Under the pieces are notes generated by a model. It saw only the letters and a list, made by a program, of their open reading frames with translations. It did not search any database and had not been told where the DNA came from. Source: Porphyrobacter sp. (GTDB taxonomy: Bacteria > Pseudomonadota > Alphaproteobacteria > Sphingomonadales > Sphingomonadaceae). Taken from it: a stretch of 7,627 bases of DNA. Below are positions 1 to 6,702 of this stretch, piece by piece (position 1 is the first letter of the stretch; the number at the start of each line of letters is the position of its first letter). A program made the translations under genes and the position numbers. The DNA lies in contig JAKFWB010000175.1 of assembly GCA_021732945.1 (NCBI GenBank), positions 1 to 7,627 on the forward strand. The letters are read 5' to 3'.

Positions 1-3000
1 TGGCTCTCCGCTACATCTCGGCCTGGTCCATCCGCAACCCTGTGATTCCGCTGGTGCTGTTCACCGGGCTGCTGTTTGCCGGGATCGTCAGCTTCCTGCA
101 GCTCGACGTGACCAACAACCCGGATGTCGATTTCCCTGCGGTGTCGGTGAACATTTCCCAGCCGGGCGCCTCGCCAACCGAAATCGAGAACCAGATCACC
201 CAGCGCGTGGAAAGCGCACTGCGGTCGATCAGCGGCGTCAATTCGATCCAGTCGACTGCGCGAGAGGGCAGTTCCAACACCTTTGTCGAGTTCGAGATCG
301 GCACCAACCTGATCGAAGCGGTCAACGAAGTCGAAACCGCGATTGACGGTGTGCGCGGCAGCTTGCCTGACGGTATCCTTGAACCACAGGTGCAGAAGGT
401 CAACGTGGTGGGCGAACCGATCGGCTATGTCGCGGTGGAAGCCGACGATATGACCATCGAACAATTGAGCTGGTTCATCGATGATACGGTCGCCAAGCGC
501 TTGCTCAAGATCGAAGGCATGGCCGAGGTTGACCGCTTCGGGGGGGTCGACCGCGAGATCGAGGTGATCCTTGATCCGGCGCGGATGCAATCGCTCGGCG
601 TCACGGCCTCGCAGATCAACGCGGTGCTGCGCCAGTCCAATCTTGATGCGGCGGGCGGTCTCGCGGAAATCGGAGGAACCCGGCAGTCGCTGCGGGTGCT
701 CGGCAATTCGGACACCGCCTATGCACTGTCGCAGACCCAGATCCAGCTCGGCGGCGGACGCACGGTGCGGCTGGCTGACGTCGCCAAGGTGCGCGATGGC
801 TATTCCGAACGCACCTCGATCAGCGAGGTCAATGGCAAGGAAGTCGTCAACTTCGCGATGAGCCGCGCGCGCGGTGCGTCCGACCTGGCCGTTTATGATG
901 AAGCGCTGGCCGAGATGGACAAGATCGCGGCCGAAAACGATGGCCTGGAGTTCATCAAGCTTGCGACCAGCACCACCTATACGCGCGATCAGTACACATC
1001 ATCGCTGTGGGCGCTGGTTGAGGGAGCGGTGCTGGCGGTGGTGTTCGTGTTCGTGTTCCTGCGCGATTGGCGGGCAACGCTGATCAGCGCGGTTGCGATC
1101 CCGCTGTCCGCTATCCCGACCTTCTGGTTCATGTCGCTGCTCGGCTTCAACCTTAACTTCCTGTCACTGCTGGCGCTGTCGCTGGTGGCAGGCGTGCTGG
1201 TGGATGACGCGATCGTCGAGATCGAGAACATCGTGCGCCACATGCGCATGGGTAAGACCGCCTATCAGGCGAGTATCGACGCCGCAGACGAAATCGGCCT
1301 GCCGGTTGTGGCAACCAGTTTCTGCATCGTCGCGGTGTTCCTGCCGGTGGGCCTGATGCCGGGCGTATCGGGCCAGTTCTTCCAGAACTTCGGCCTCACC
1401 GTCGTGGTGGCGGTGCTGATGAGCCTCGCGGTCGCGCGGATGGTCACGCCGCTGATGGCGGCCTATTTCCTCAAGGCCAAGGGCCATGCCGAACACGGTG
1501 AAGGCCCGGCGATCGATGCCTATATGCGGGTGCTCGGCTGGACGCTGGACACCGGCAAGATGGTCGCGCGCCGCGCCGGTCTGGAAGGGCCGCGCAACCG
1601 GATCGGCTATGTCATCGGCTTGCTGCTGACGGTGCTGGCGCTGCTGATCGTGCCTGCGCTGGTGATGTTAGAAGTGTTCAGTGGGTCGGTCAGTGGCCTG
1701 TGGAAGGGCCTGATCGGGCTGGAGGTCCACAAGCAGATCGCCACCGCAGTTTCCGCCGACACCAATACCTTCATCCATTTTCTGGTGGCCAAGGTGTTTG
1801 AAGTGGTGATCGTGCTGACCGCCTCGGTCTTGTCGTTCCTGTCGGGTTTGCTTGTCTTCAGGGGCATTGAGGGACTTGTGCCGCTTCTGCGGTCCAGAAA
1901 CCCGATAGCCAAGATTCTGAGCGTCGTAATCGGTATTCTTGCCGTACTTGCCAGTGCGGGGCTTGCCTGCCTTGTCGTCGGCGTAATACTCGCGATGATC
2001 ACTGGAGCCTTTCCAGAGCCGCAGGTCGGTCAGGAAGTGGCGGCTACTGGCGGCGCGGATCTGGCATCCGTCAATCTTGTCCAAGTTATGGTCGGCCTGA
2101 TTGCGTTCCTAGGTGGCATTGGTGCAGCGGTTGCGGCGTTTTTCGGCGTGCGTCTCGTTGGGCGTAACCCCCAGTCAATCAATTGGATGACCGCGCGCTT
2201 TTACGATCATCGCATCTGGATGCTTGGCGTCGGGTGGTTTTCGTTCCTCATCACGATCGTGCTGTTCGGGCAGGCCCCGGCGCAGTTCCAGCCCAGCATT
2301 GATGACGAAAACAGCCGGGTCGAGATCGAAATGGTGCCCGGCACCACGCTGGCCGATACCAAGCGGGTGGTGAACACCGTGGCCGCGCGACTGCGGCAGG
2401 AGCCCGAGGTTGAGCGCCTGTTCGAACGCATCCGTCTGGGCGACAGCTCGTCGATCTTCGTCAAGCTCAAGGAAGACCGCGCGCGCACCTCGATCGAGTT
2501 TGAGCGGGAGCTTTCCCCGATCCTCGCCAAGTTCCCCGATGCCCGCGTGCGCTTCCAGTCGCAGAGCGGCGGGTTTGGTTCGGGCCGCGACATGACGGTG
2601 CTGCTGGCAGGTTCGGACCCCGTGCTGCTCGATCAGACCGCGACCCGGCTGGTCGAGGAGATGAAGGGGCTGAAAACACTGGTCGCCCCGCGCATCAGCG
2701 CCGATCTCAACCGCCCTGAAATCATCATCACCCCGCGCGACAAGATCGCTGCCGAACTGGGCGTGACCACCGCATCCCTTTCGCAGACGATCCGCATCGC
2801 CACGTTGGGCGAAATTGAACAGAACGCGGCGCGATTCTCGCTGTCGGATCGCCAGATTTCGATCGTCGTGCGCCTCTCGGAAAAGTCCCGCACCGATTTC
2901 CGCACTATCGAAAACCTGCCTGTCACCACCGCCGACGGCGGCTCGGTGCCGCTGAGCCGCGTGGCTGACATCAGCTTCGGTTCCGGCCCGACCGCGATCC

Positions 3001-3821
3001 AGCGCTACAACCAGAACCGCCGCGTGCTGGTGGGGGCTGATCTTGCTGCAGGCGTGCTGAAGGGCGAAGCGCAGGCGCAGATCGATGCCTTGCCGGTGCT
3101 CCAGACTCTGCCAACCGGCGTCATCCGCGATGTGGTGGGCGAAGAAGAATGGCAGGCTGAACTGATCGCCAACCTTATCATCGCCATCGTCGCCGGGTTC
3201 CTGCTGGTGTTTGCGGTGCTGGTACTGCTCTACAAGCGCCTCATGAGCCCACTGGTCAACATGACCTCGTTGCTGCTCGCCCCGCTGGGCGGGATCCTGC
3301 TGATCTGGCTGACCGGCCAGCCGCAATCGATGCCGGTCTATATCGGCATCCTGCTGCTGCTCGGCATCGTGTCCAAGAACTCGATCCTGCTGATCGATTT
3401 TGCGATCGAGGAGATGAATCAGGGCGTGCCCAAGCTCGCAGCGATCATGGATGCGGGCCACAAGCGTGCGCAGCCGATCGTGATGACCACCGTGGCGATG
3501 ACGGCGGGGATGGTGCCGGTGGCGCTGTCGCTGACGGGTGACGGCGCGTGGCGTCAGCCGATGGGGATCGTGGTGATCGGGGGGCTGTTGCTCTCGACCT
3601 TGCTCACCCTGCTGATCGTGCCCGCAGGCTTCAGCCTTGCCGACAGCTTTGAAAGGCGCGTCGGCCCGTGGTTGCGTGCGCGCATGCTGACTTACAAGCC
3701 GGGGGATGACACCCGCCCGCTTGGCGATTTTGAGCCCGACCTGCCCTTTCCCGGCCTCGCTGGTGGTGCAGTGCCAATCCCGGCGCGGCGTCTGCTGCCG
3801 GGGGCTGAGCCTGCGGAATAG
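1..3821 (+). CDS. RND (AcrB/HAE1-type) multidrug efflux permease with an extra four-helix insert; 5' end cut by window edge
   Basis: This is an inner-membrane proton-driven pump of the ACR_tran family, which with a periplasmic adaptor and an outer-membrane channel would expel drugs or other amphiphiles. The reading frame is open to the left edge (ALRYISAWSIRNPV), matching RND N-termini. Bases 1-2 (tg) are probably the end of an ATG, so about 1273 aa. With that numbering the TM4 acid pair is D402-D403 (LVDDAIVEIEN; AcrB D407/D408), the TM10 lysine is K1126 (GIVSKNSILLIDF; AcrB K940), and TM11 has R1156 and T1163 (AcrB R971/T978). All relay residues are therefore present. Two porter domains lie between TM1-TM2 and TM7-TM8. 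The spacing from the DD pair to K1126 is about 190 residues too long because of the insert at residues 520-732. A proline-containing tail of about 60 residues follows TM12. An adaptor gene would be expected just upstream, outside the window. The substrate cannot be told. Confidence 0.95.
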   Translation, partial: ALRYISAWSIRNPVIPLVLFTGLLFAGIVSFLQLDVTNNPDVDFPAVSVNISQPGASPTEIENQITQRVESALRSISGVNSIQSTAREGSSNTFVEFEIGTNLIEAVNEVETAIDGVRGSLPDGILEPQVQKVNVVGEPIGYVAVEADDMTIEQLSWFIDDTVAKRLLKIEGMAEVDRFGGVDREIEVILDPARMQSLGVTASQINAVLRQSNLDAAGGLAEIGGTRQSLRVLGNSDTAYALSQTQIQLGGGRTVRLADVAKVRDGYSERTSISEVNGKEVVNFAMSRARGASDLAVYDEALAEMDKIAAENDGLEFIKLATSTTYTRDQYTSSLWALVEGAVLAVVFVFVFLRDWRATLISAVAIPLSAIPTFWFMSLLGFNLNFLSLLALSLVAGVLVDDAIVEIENIVRHMRMGKTAYQASIDAADEIGLPVVATSFCIVAVFLPVGLMPGVSGQFFQNFGLTVVVAVLMSLAVARMVTPLMAAYFLKAKGHAEHGEGPAIDAYMRVLGWTLDTGKMVARRAGLEGPRNRIGYVIGLLLTVLALLIVPALVMLEVFSGSVSGLWKGLIGLEVHKQIATAVSADTNTFIHFLVAKVFEVVIVLTASVLSFLSGLLVFRGIEGLVPLLRSRNPIAKILSVVIGILAVLASAGLACLVVGVILAMITGAFPEPQVGQEVAATGGADLASVNLVQVMVGLIAFLGGIGAAVAAFFGVRLVGRNPQSINWMTARFYDHRIWMLGVGWFSFLITIVLFGQAPAQFQPSIDDENSRVEIEMVPGTTLADTKRVVNTVAARLRQEPEVERLFERIRLGDSSSIFVKLKEDRARTSIEFERELSPILAKFPDARVRFQSQSGGFGSGRDMTVLLAGSDPVLLDQTATRLVEEMKGLKTLVAPRISADLNRPEIIITPRDKIAAELGVTTASLSQTIRIATLGEIEQNAARFSLSDRQISIVVRLSEKSRTDFRTIENLPVTTADGGSVPLSRVADISFGSGPTAIQRYNQNRRVLVGADLAAGVLKGEAQAQIDALPVLQTLPTGVIRDVVGEEEWQAELIANLIIAIVAGFLLVFAVLVLLYKRLMSPLVNMTSLLLAPLGGILLIWLTGQPQSMPVYIGILLLLGIVSKNSILLIDFAIEEMNQGVPKLAAIMDAGHKRAQPIVMTTVAMTAGMVPVALSLTGDGAWRQPMGIVVIGGLLLSTLLTLLIVPAGFSLADSFERRVGPWLRARMLTYKPGDDTRPLGDFEPDLPFPGLAGGAVPIPARRLLPGAEPAE
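1555..2195 (+). other. Four-helix insert between the two halves of the RND pump
   Basis: This in-frame region (about residues 520-732) sits between YMRVLGWTLDT and RFYDHRIWML, which together look like the usual TM6-TM7 linker (the cytoplasmic Ialpha helix of AcrB). It holds four hydrophobic segments at about residues 535-557, 599-620, 639-667 and 693-717. The connecting stretches include VHKQIATAVSADTNTF and FPEPQVGQEVAATGGADL. It contains codons that are scarce in the rest of the gene: TTA at 1668, AGG at 1860, AGA at 1896, ATA at 1905 and several GTA/CTT between 1926 and 1992. The reading frame is intact, so this is a domain and not a disruption. Its function is unknown and I do not recognise the fold. 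An even number of extra helices would keep the topology of the second half of the pump. Confidence 0.75.
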
Positions 3822-3856
3822 TCGGTAAGGGCGTGACGGCAGCGCCCAAATCGCGC

Positions 3857-3861
3857 TAAGG
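3857..3861 (+). promoter_or_regulatory. Ribosome binding site of the DUF445 gene
   Basis: The bases taagg lie 7 nt before the ATG at 3869 and support that start over the next in-frame ATG (residue 24). The gap after the pump gene (3822-3868) shows no clear promoter and only a weak 5-bp hairpin, so read-through from the pump gene is plausible. Confidence 0.55.
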
Positions 3862-3868
3862 CCCACCG

Positions 3869-5158
3869 ATGGCAACGCGTTCATTGAGGCCTCTGACACT
3901 GGGCGGCCAGCCGCTCACCACAGACCGTGCGCAGCGCATGCGCTGGACCGCCACGGGAATGCTGGCGGCGATGGCGGTGATCTTCATCGCCACGCACGGC
4001 CTTGTCGCAGCGCACCCGGCCTGGGGCTATATCAACGCTTTCGCAGAAGCGGCGATGGTGGGCGGTCTTGCAGATTGGTTTGCCGTCACCGCCTTGTTCC
4101 GCCACCCGCTTGGCCTGCCGATTCCGCACACCGCGATCATCCCCGAGAACAAGGATCGGATCGCCGACACCATGGCGGCGTTCCTGCGCGAGAATTTCCT
4201 CACCCCGGCCGTCGTCGCGCGGCGGATGGCGGGGATGAATATCGCCAAGGCGGCTGGCGAGTTCCTCGCCGCTTCGCCCGAGCGTGGCGGCACCGATCAC
4301 CGCTCGCGCATTACCTCAGGCGCGGCGGAATTGCTGGCCGAGGTGCTTGAGAGCCTCGATCCCGACCGGCTCGGCAATCAGGTGCGCTCTGGCCTTGCGG
4401 GCCAGCTATCCAAGCTCGACATTGCCCCGCTCGCGGGCCGGATGATCGAAACCACCATGGCCGACAAGCGCCACCAGCCGTTGATCGATGGCTTCGTGCG
4501 CTGGGCGGGCCTCACCATCGAGGACAACGAGGATACCCTGCGCGACATCATCCACCAGCGCGTGGCGGGCGTGCTGCGCTGGGCGGGGATCGACAAAACC
4601 ATCTCCTCCAGCGTGCTCGACGGGTTGTACAAGCTGCTCGCCGAGGTGCTGATCAATCCCGATCACCCCTTGCGCGGCAAGATCGAGGAGGGCTTGGCGA
4701 AGCTCGGCCAGGATTTGCAGCATGATCCCGAAACCCGCGCCAAGGTGGAGGAGATGAAGCGCGATCTGATCGCTAACCCCGCTGTCGCGGTGTGGTGGAC
4801 GGGGGTGTGGGAACGCATCCGCCGCTCGCTGATCACCCGCGCGCGCGATCCCGAGAGCGGGATGGGCGGCGAAATGCGCAACATGCTCGCCGAACTGGGC
4901 GAGGCGCTGCAAGCGGACGCGCGGCTGCAACACCAGATCAACCGCTTCGCCCGCCGCACGATGGTCGGCGTCGCCACCCGTTACGGCGATCAGATCGTGC
5001 GGCTGGTGTCAGAGACGGTGAAGCGCTGGGACGCGACGACCATCACCGACCGGGTCGAAGGCGCAGTGGGCCGCGACCTCCAGTTCATCCGCATCAACGG
5101 CACGCTGGTTGGCGGGCTGGTGGGGATGATGCTGCATTTTTTGACGACGGTGATGTGA
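3869..5158 (+). CDS. DUF445 (YjiN-like) membrane protein
   Basis: This 429-aa protein has the signature of the DUF445 family, which includes E. coli YjiN. A hydrophobic segment at residues 29-48 is followed by the family's characteristic block at about 58-110, with GGLADWFAVTALFRHPLG and then IPHTAIIPENKDRIAD. A long, mostly alpha-helical, charged middle follows (about 110-400), and a C-terminal hydrophobic segment closes the protein (about 409-429, NGTLVGGLVGMMLHFL). The length fits the family. It is probably anchored in the inner membrane at both ends with the helical middle on one side. The biochemical function of the family is not established as far as I know. It lies 47 bp after the RND pump gene on the same strand, so the two may be co-transcribed, but no functional link is shown. 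Base composition matches the pump gene. Confidence 0.93.
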   Translation: MATRSLRPLTLGGQPLTTDRAQRMRWTATGMLAAMAVIFIATHGLVAAHPAWGYINAFAEAAMVGGLADWFAVTALFRHPLGLPIPHTAIIPENKDRIADTMAAFLRENFLTPAVVARRMAGMNIAKAAGEFLAASPERGGTDHRSRITSGAAELLAEVLESLDPDRLGNQVRSGLAGQLSKLDIAPLAGRMIETTMADKRHQPLIDGFVRWAGLTIEDNEDTLRDIIHQRVAGVLRWAGIDKTISSSVLDGLYKLLAEVLINPDHPLRGKIEEGLAKLGQDLQHDPETRAKVEEMKRDLIANPAVAVWWTGVWERIRRSLITRARDPESGMGGEMRNMLAELGEALQADARLQHQINRFARRTMVGVATRYGDQIVRLVSETVKRWDATTITDRVEGAVGRDLQFIRINGTLVGGLVGMMLHFLTTVM

Positions 5159-5212
5159 GGCGAGAAAGACTTGCCGTGCGGAGAACGGTCCGGGTGTTCT
5201 GCGTTCAAGATC

Positions 5213-5235
5213 AGCTGAATATGTCATATTGAGCT
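5213..5235. promoter_or_regulatory. 23-bp near-perfect palindrome, candidate operator
   Basis: The left arm AGCTGAATATG and the right arm CATATTGAGCT flank a single central T at 5224. Ten of eleven base pairs are complementary; the only mismatch is G5217 against G5231. It is AT-rich inside GC-rich surroundings and ends 28 bases before the ATG at 5264. Symmetry with a one-base centre suits a dimeric DNA-binding protein. A terminator is less likely because no T-run follows and the one-base centre leaves no loop without breaking pairs. No regulator gene is visible beside it, so the binding protein is unknown. Confidence 0.5.
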
Positions 5236-5250
5236 CGTCGGTGTGGATCG

Positions 5251-5258
5251 AGAGGGGG
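5251..5258 (+). promoter_or_regulatory. Ribosome binding site deciding the start at 5264
   Basis: The purine run agaggggg ends 5 nt before the ATG at 5264. An in-frame GTG at 5243 would add seven residues (MDREGAG), but it would put this purine run inside the coding region and has no comparable site before it. The ATG is therefore the better start. Confidence 0.65.
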
Positions 5259-5263
5259 CTGGC

Positions 5264-6172
5264 ATGGCTGAGAATCAGGAAATCTATGTCCTTGATGAGC
5301 AGTCGATGGTGCGGCTGTGGCTGACCACGAGGGTGGACAGCAATGTCATGACGCAAGCCGAAGCGACTCGGTTCTGGAACGACTACGCGCGCGGAGGTTC
5401 CCGTTATCTGGCGACCTACTTTGCCACTGTGGGCGATGTCATGATGTTGACTCGGCTTGCCAGAGACCTCGGTACCCCGCTCGGAAAGGTCGCTTTCAAG
5501 TCTTATGGCGGCAAGATGCACGTCATCTTCAAAGGCCATGCGGGCCTTCGCAAGATCCTGACGGGGACGCGTTATGGCGTGACCAATGCAAAAATCGTCA
5601 GCCTTGGCATAGGCGAAAAGGGTTTGCGGCAAGCAGTGCGCAAGGGCGGCATTCTCTCGATCATTCTCATCACCGCGTGGAACGTCGTCGATTTTGTCCT
5701 GGGTGATGATGTGACGCTGGGGCAGTTTATCGGCCAGTTATCGACAGATGTGGCCAAGATCGGGGCATCGGCAGCGGTTGGGGCGATCGCCGGGGCTGCG
5801 GTGGTGGGCACCGCAGTCGGCGCCTTTGCCCTCGGCCCGCTGATCGTTGCAGTGGCGGTTGGCATTGGCGTGTCCCTTGTGCTGGATTACCTCGACAACA
5901 AATATGGCTGGACGAGCAAGCTGCAGTCGTTCCTCGATCGAAAGATTGCCGAGGTTAACGCGAAGCTGTTCCAAATTCGCAACGAGGTGGAGCTGTTGGT
6001 GATCCGGAGCGCGGCGGAAGTGCTCGATGATTTGATTGATATGGCCGCTGAAGGCGCACGTCGCCGCTTTCTGCGCGAGGTCGACAAGTACTTCCCCAAC
6101 CTGCCAAGCTGGCCACGCATGCCCGACTTTCCAAGCCTGCCGCGCATTCCACGCGTGCCGTGGATGCGGTAA
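5264..6172 (+). CDS. Unrecognised membrane protein with glycine zipper and proline-triplet tail; candidate membrane-acting toxin
   Basis: This is a 302-aa protein of unknown function. Residues 1-129 are soluble-looking and include SYGGKMHVIFKGHAGLRKIL and GTRYGVTNAKIVSLGIG, which read like a conserved domain. Hydrophobic segments follow at 130-147 and 166-210. The second is long enough for a helical hairpin and carries a glycine zipper (G173, G177, G182, G186, pattern GxxxGxxxxGxxxG). A charged, probably helical region spans about 211-275. The tail at 278-301 has proline at every third residue. Glycine-zipper hairpins are known in some membrane-depolarising type VI effectors such as Tse4. The segment from about 155 to 225 also resembles, from memory only, the small E. 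coli membrane protein YafU. It has no signal peptide. A small three-helix membrane protein follows after 9 bp, which fits an effector-immunity pair, but a housekeeping membrane role is equally open. It reads as a real gene: good ribosome site and sensible composition. Confidence 0.85.
   Translation: MAENQEIYVLDEQSMVRLWLTTRVDSNVMTQAEATRFWNDYARGGSRYLATYFATVGDVMMLTRLARDLGTPLGKVAFKSYGGKMHVIFKGHAGLRKILTGTRYGVTNAKIVSLGIGEKGLRQAVRKGGILSIILITAWNVVDFVLGDDVTLGQFIGQLSTDVAKIGASAAVGAIAGAAVVGTAVGAFALGPLIVAVAVGIGVSLVLDYLDNKYGWTSKLQSFLDRKIAEVNAKLFQIRNEVELLVIRSAAEVLDDLIDMAAEGARRRFLREVDKYFPNLPSWPRMPDFPSLPRIPRVPWMR
6095..6166 (+). repeat. Eight tandem Pro-x-hydrophobic triplets at the C-terminus
   Basis: Prolines fall at residues 278, 281, 284, 287, 290, 293, 296 and 299 of the 302-aa protein, exactly three apart. 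The third place of each triplet is always hydrophobic (L, W, M, F, L, I, V, M) and the second is polar in seven of eight (N, S, R, D, S, R, R, then W). The proline codons vary (ccc, cca, ccg), so this is a protein-level pattern and not a recent DNA microsatellite expansion. Such spacing would give a polyproline-II helix with one continuous proline face and one continuous hydrophobic face. Confidence 0.9.
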
Positions 6173-6181
6173 GCGATCAGC

Positions 6182-6637
6182 ATGGGCAGGCAGTCTGGTG
6201 ATAGCGGCGCGCAGGGCTCCGGCCGTCTGGTTGGCTGGGGGCTGGGCATCTTTGGAGCCGCGCTGCTCGGCCTCGCCGCTATCACGATTTACGACTTTGC
6301 CGATGGCGTTGCAGGCAGCGCCCCGATTATCGTCTGGGACACTGGTGGCTGGGTTGCACTCCCCATCGCGCTCGCGCTGCTCGCGCTTTCGCTGGCCCTG
6401 TTTATCGGCCGCCACCATGGGCCGGACGTTGATGGGCCGCGCGCCGTCGCGATCAAGCGTCTGCTGGCGCTGTCCGCCTGCCTGCTGCCCTTCGTGATCG
6501 TTTTTCCGATCAGCGCGCATTGGCTCGCCGCGCGGCATCTGGAGGCGCGGGGATACACCGCGTGTGGCGAGGGGTTCTGGATCGCAGCTGACAGGATGCC
6601 CGACGCCAAAACGGCGCGGGCTCGATGTGACGCCTGA
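6182..6637 (+). CDS. Small three-helix membrane protein; candidate immunity partner of the preceding gene
   Basis: This is a 151-aa protein with hydrophobic helices at about 16-36, 57-76 and 93-117. The loop between helices 2 and 3 is basic (RHHG to IKR), and the loop between helices 1 and 2 is acidic, so by the positive-inside rule the N-terminus is cytoplasmic and the C-terminal tail periplasmic. That tail contains GYTACGEGFW with C128 and a second cysteine, C149, which could form a disulfide. The start lies 9 nt after the stop of the preceding gene, with only a weak ribosome site, which suggests translational coupling. Small multi-helix membrane proteins directly downstream are typical immunity proteins for pore-forming toxins. 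A tail with GY..C recalls DUF1240-like proteins, from memory and weakly. I do not recognise the family with certainty; the coding call rests on the tight spacing, clear helices and no better overlapping frame. Confidence 0.8.
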   Translation: MGRQSGDSGAQGSGRLVGWGLGIFGAALLGLAAITIYDFADGVAGSAPIIVWDTGGWVALPIALALLALSLALFIGRHHGPDVDGPRAVAIKRLLALSACLLPFVIVFPISAHWLAARHLEARGYTACGEGFWIAADRMPDAKTARARCDA

Positions 6638-6702
6638 GGGGCATGAGGCACAAAATCATCGGGCATGACGCCGCAATTCATCACGACAGTGACGTGGGGG
6701 GC
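6638..6702. other. Convergent intergenic gap without a visible terminator
   Basis: This 65-base gap lies between two genes that converge. A bidirectional terminator would be expected, but I find only a 4-bp hairpin (tcac/gtga around 6681-6692) with no T-run on either strand. An imperfect 11-base direct repeat (gggcatgaggc at 6639, gggcatgacgc at 6661) is present and of no known role. Confidence 0.5.

Larger units (their letters stand above)
5159..5263 (+). promoter_or_regulatory. Gene-free gap, probable promoter region of the toxin-like pair
   Basis: These 105 bases separate the DUF445 stop from the ATG at 5264. They hold the palindrome at 5213-5235 and the ribosome binding site at 5251-5258. 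No strong sigma-70 hexamer pair stands out. A weak possibility is ttcaag at 5204-5209 with tattga at 5227-5232, spaced 17 bp, which would place the palindrome over the core promoter. I see no terminator with a T-run for the DUF445 gene. Confidence 0.35.

Noticed and set aside
1555..2195. The extra region of the pump gene as an inserted transposon or a frameshifted gene remnant
   Set aside because: The frame stays open, the region encodes regular membrane helices, and there are no terminal repeats or transposase sequence.
3829..3847. Possible terminator between the pump and DUF445 genes (gggcg and cgccc arms)
   Set aside because: The stem is only 5 bp with a 9-base loop and is followed by aaatcgcg instead of a T-run.
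2175..3899. A 574-residue open frame on the minus strand opposite the second half of the pump gene
   Set aside because: It is rich in H, Q, R and D with no recognisable domain, and is the typical antisense shadow of a high-GC gene. The plus-strand frame has clear RND motifs throughout.
5243..5263. Alternative GTG start adding seven residues to the toxin-like protein
   Set aside because: A strong purine-rich ribosome site at 5251-5258 is placed for the ATG at 5264 and would lie inside the longer form.
6639..6671. Direct repeat of gggcatga(g/c)gc with 22-base period in the convergent gap
   Set aside because: There are only two short imperfect copies with no flanking mobile-element or CRISPR features, so chance is sufficient.
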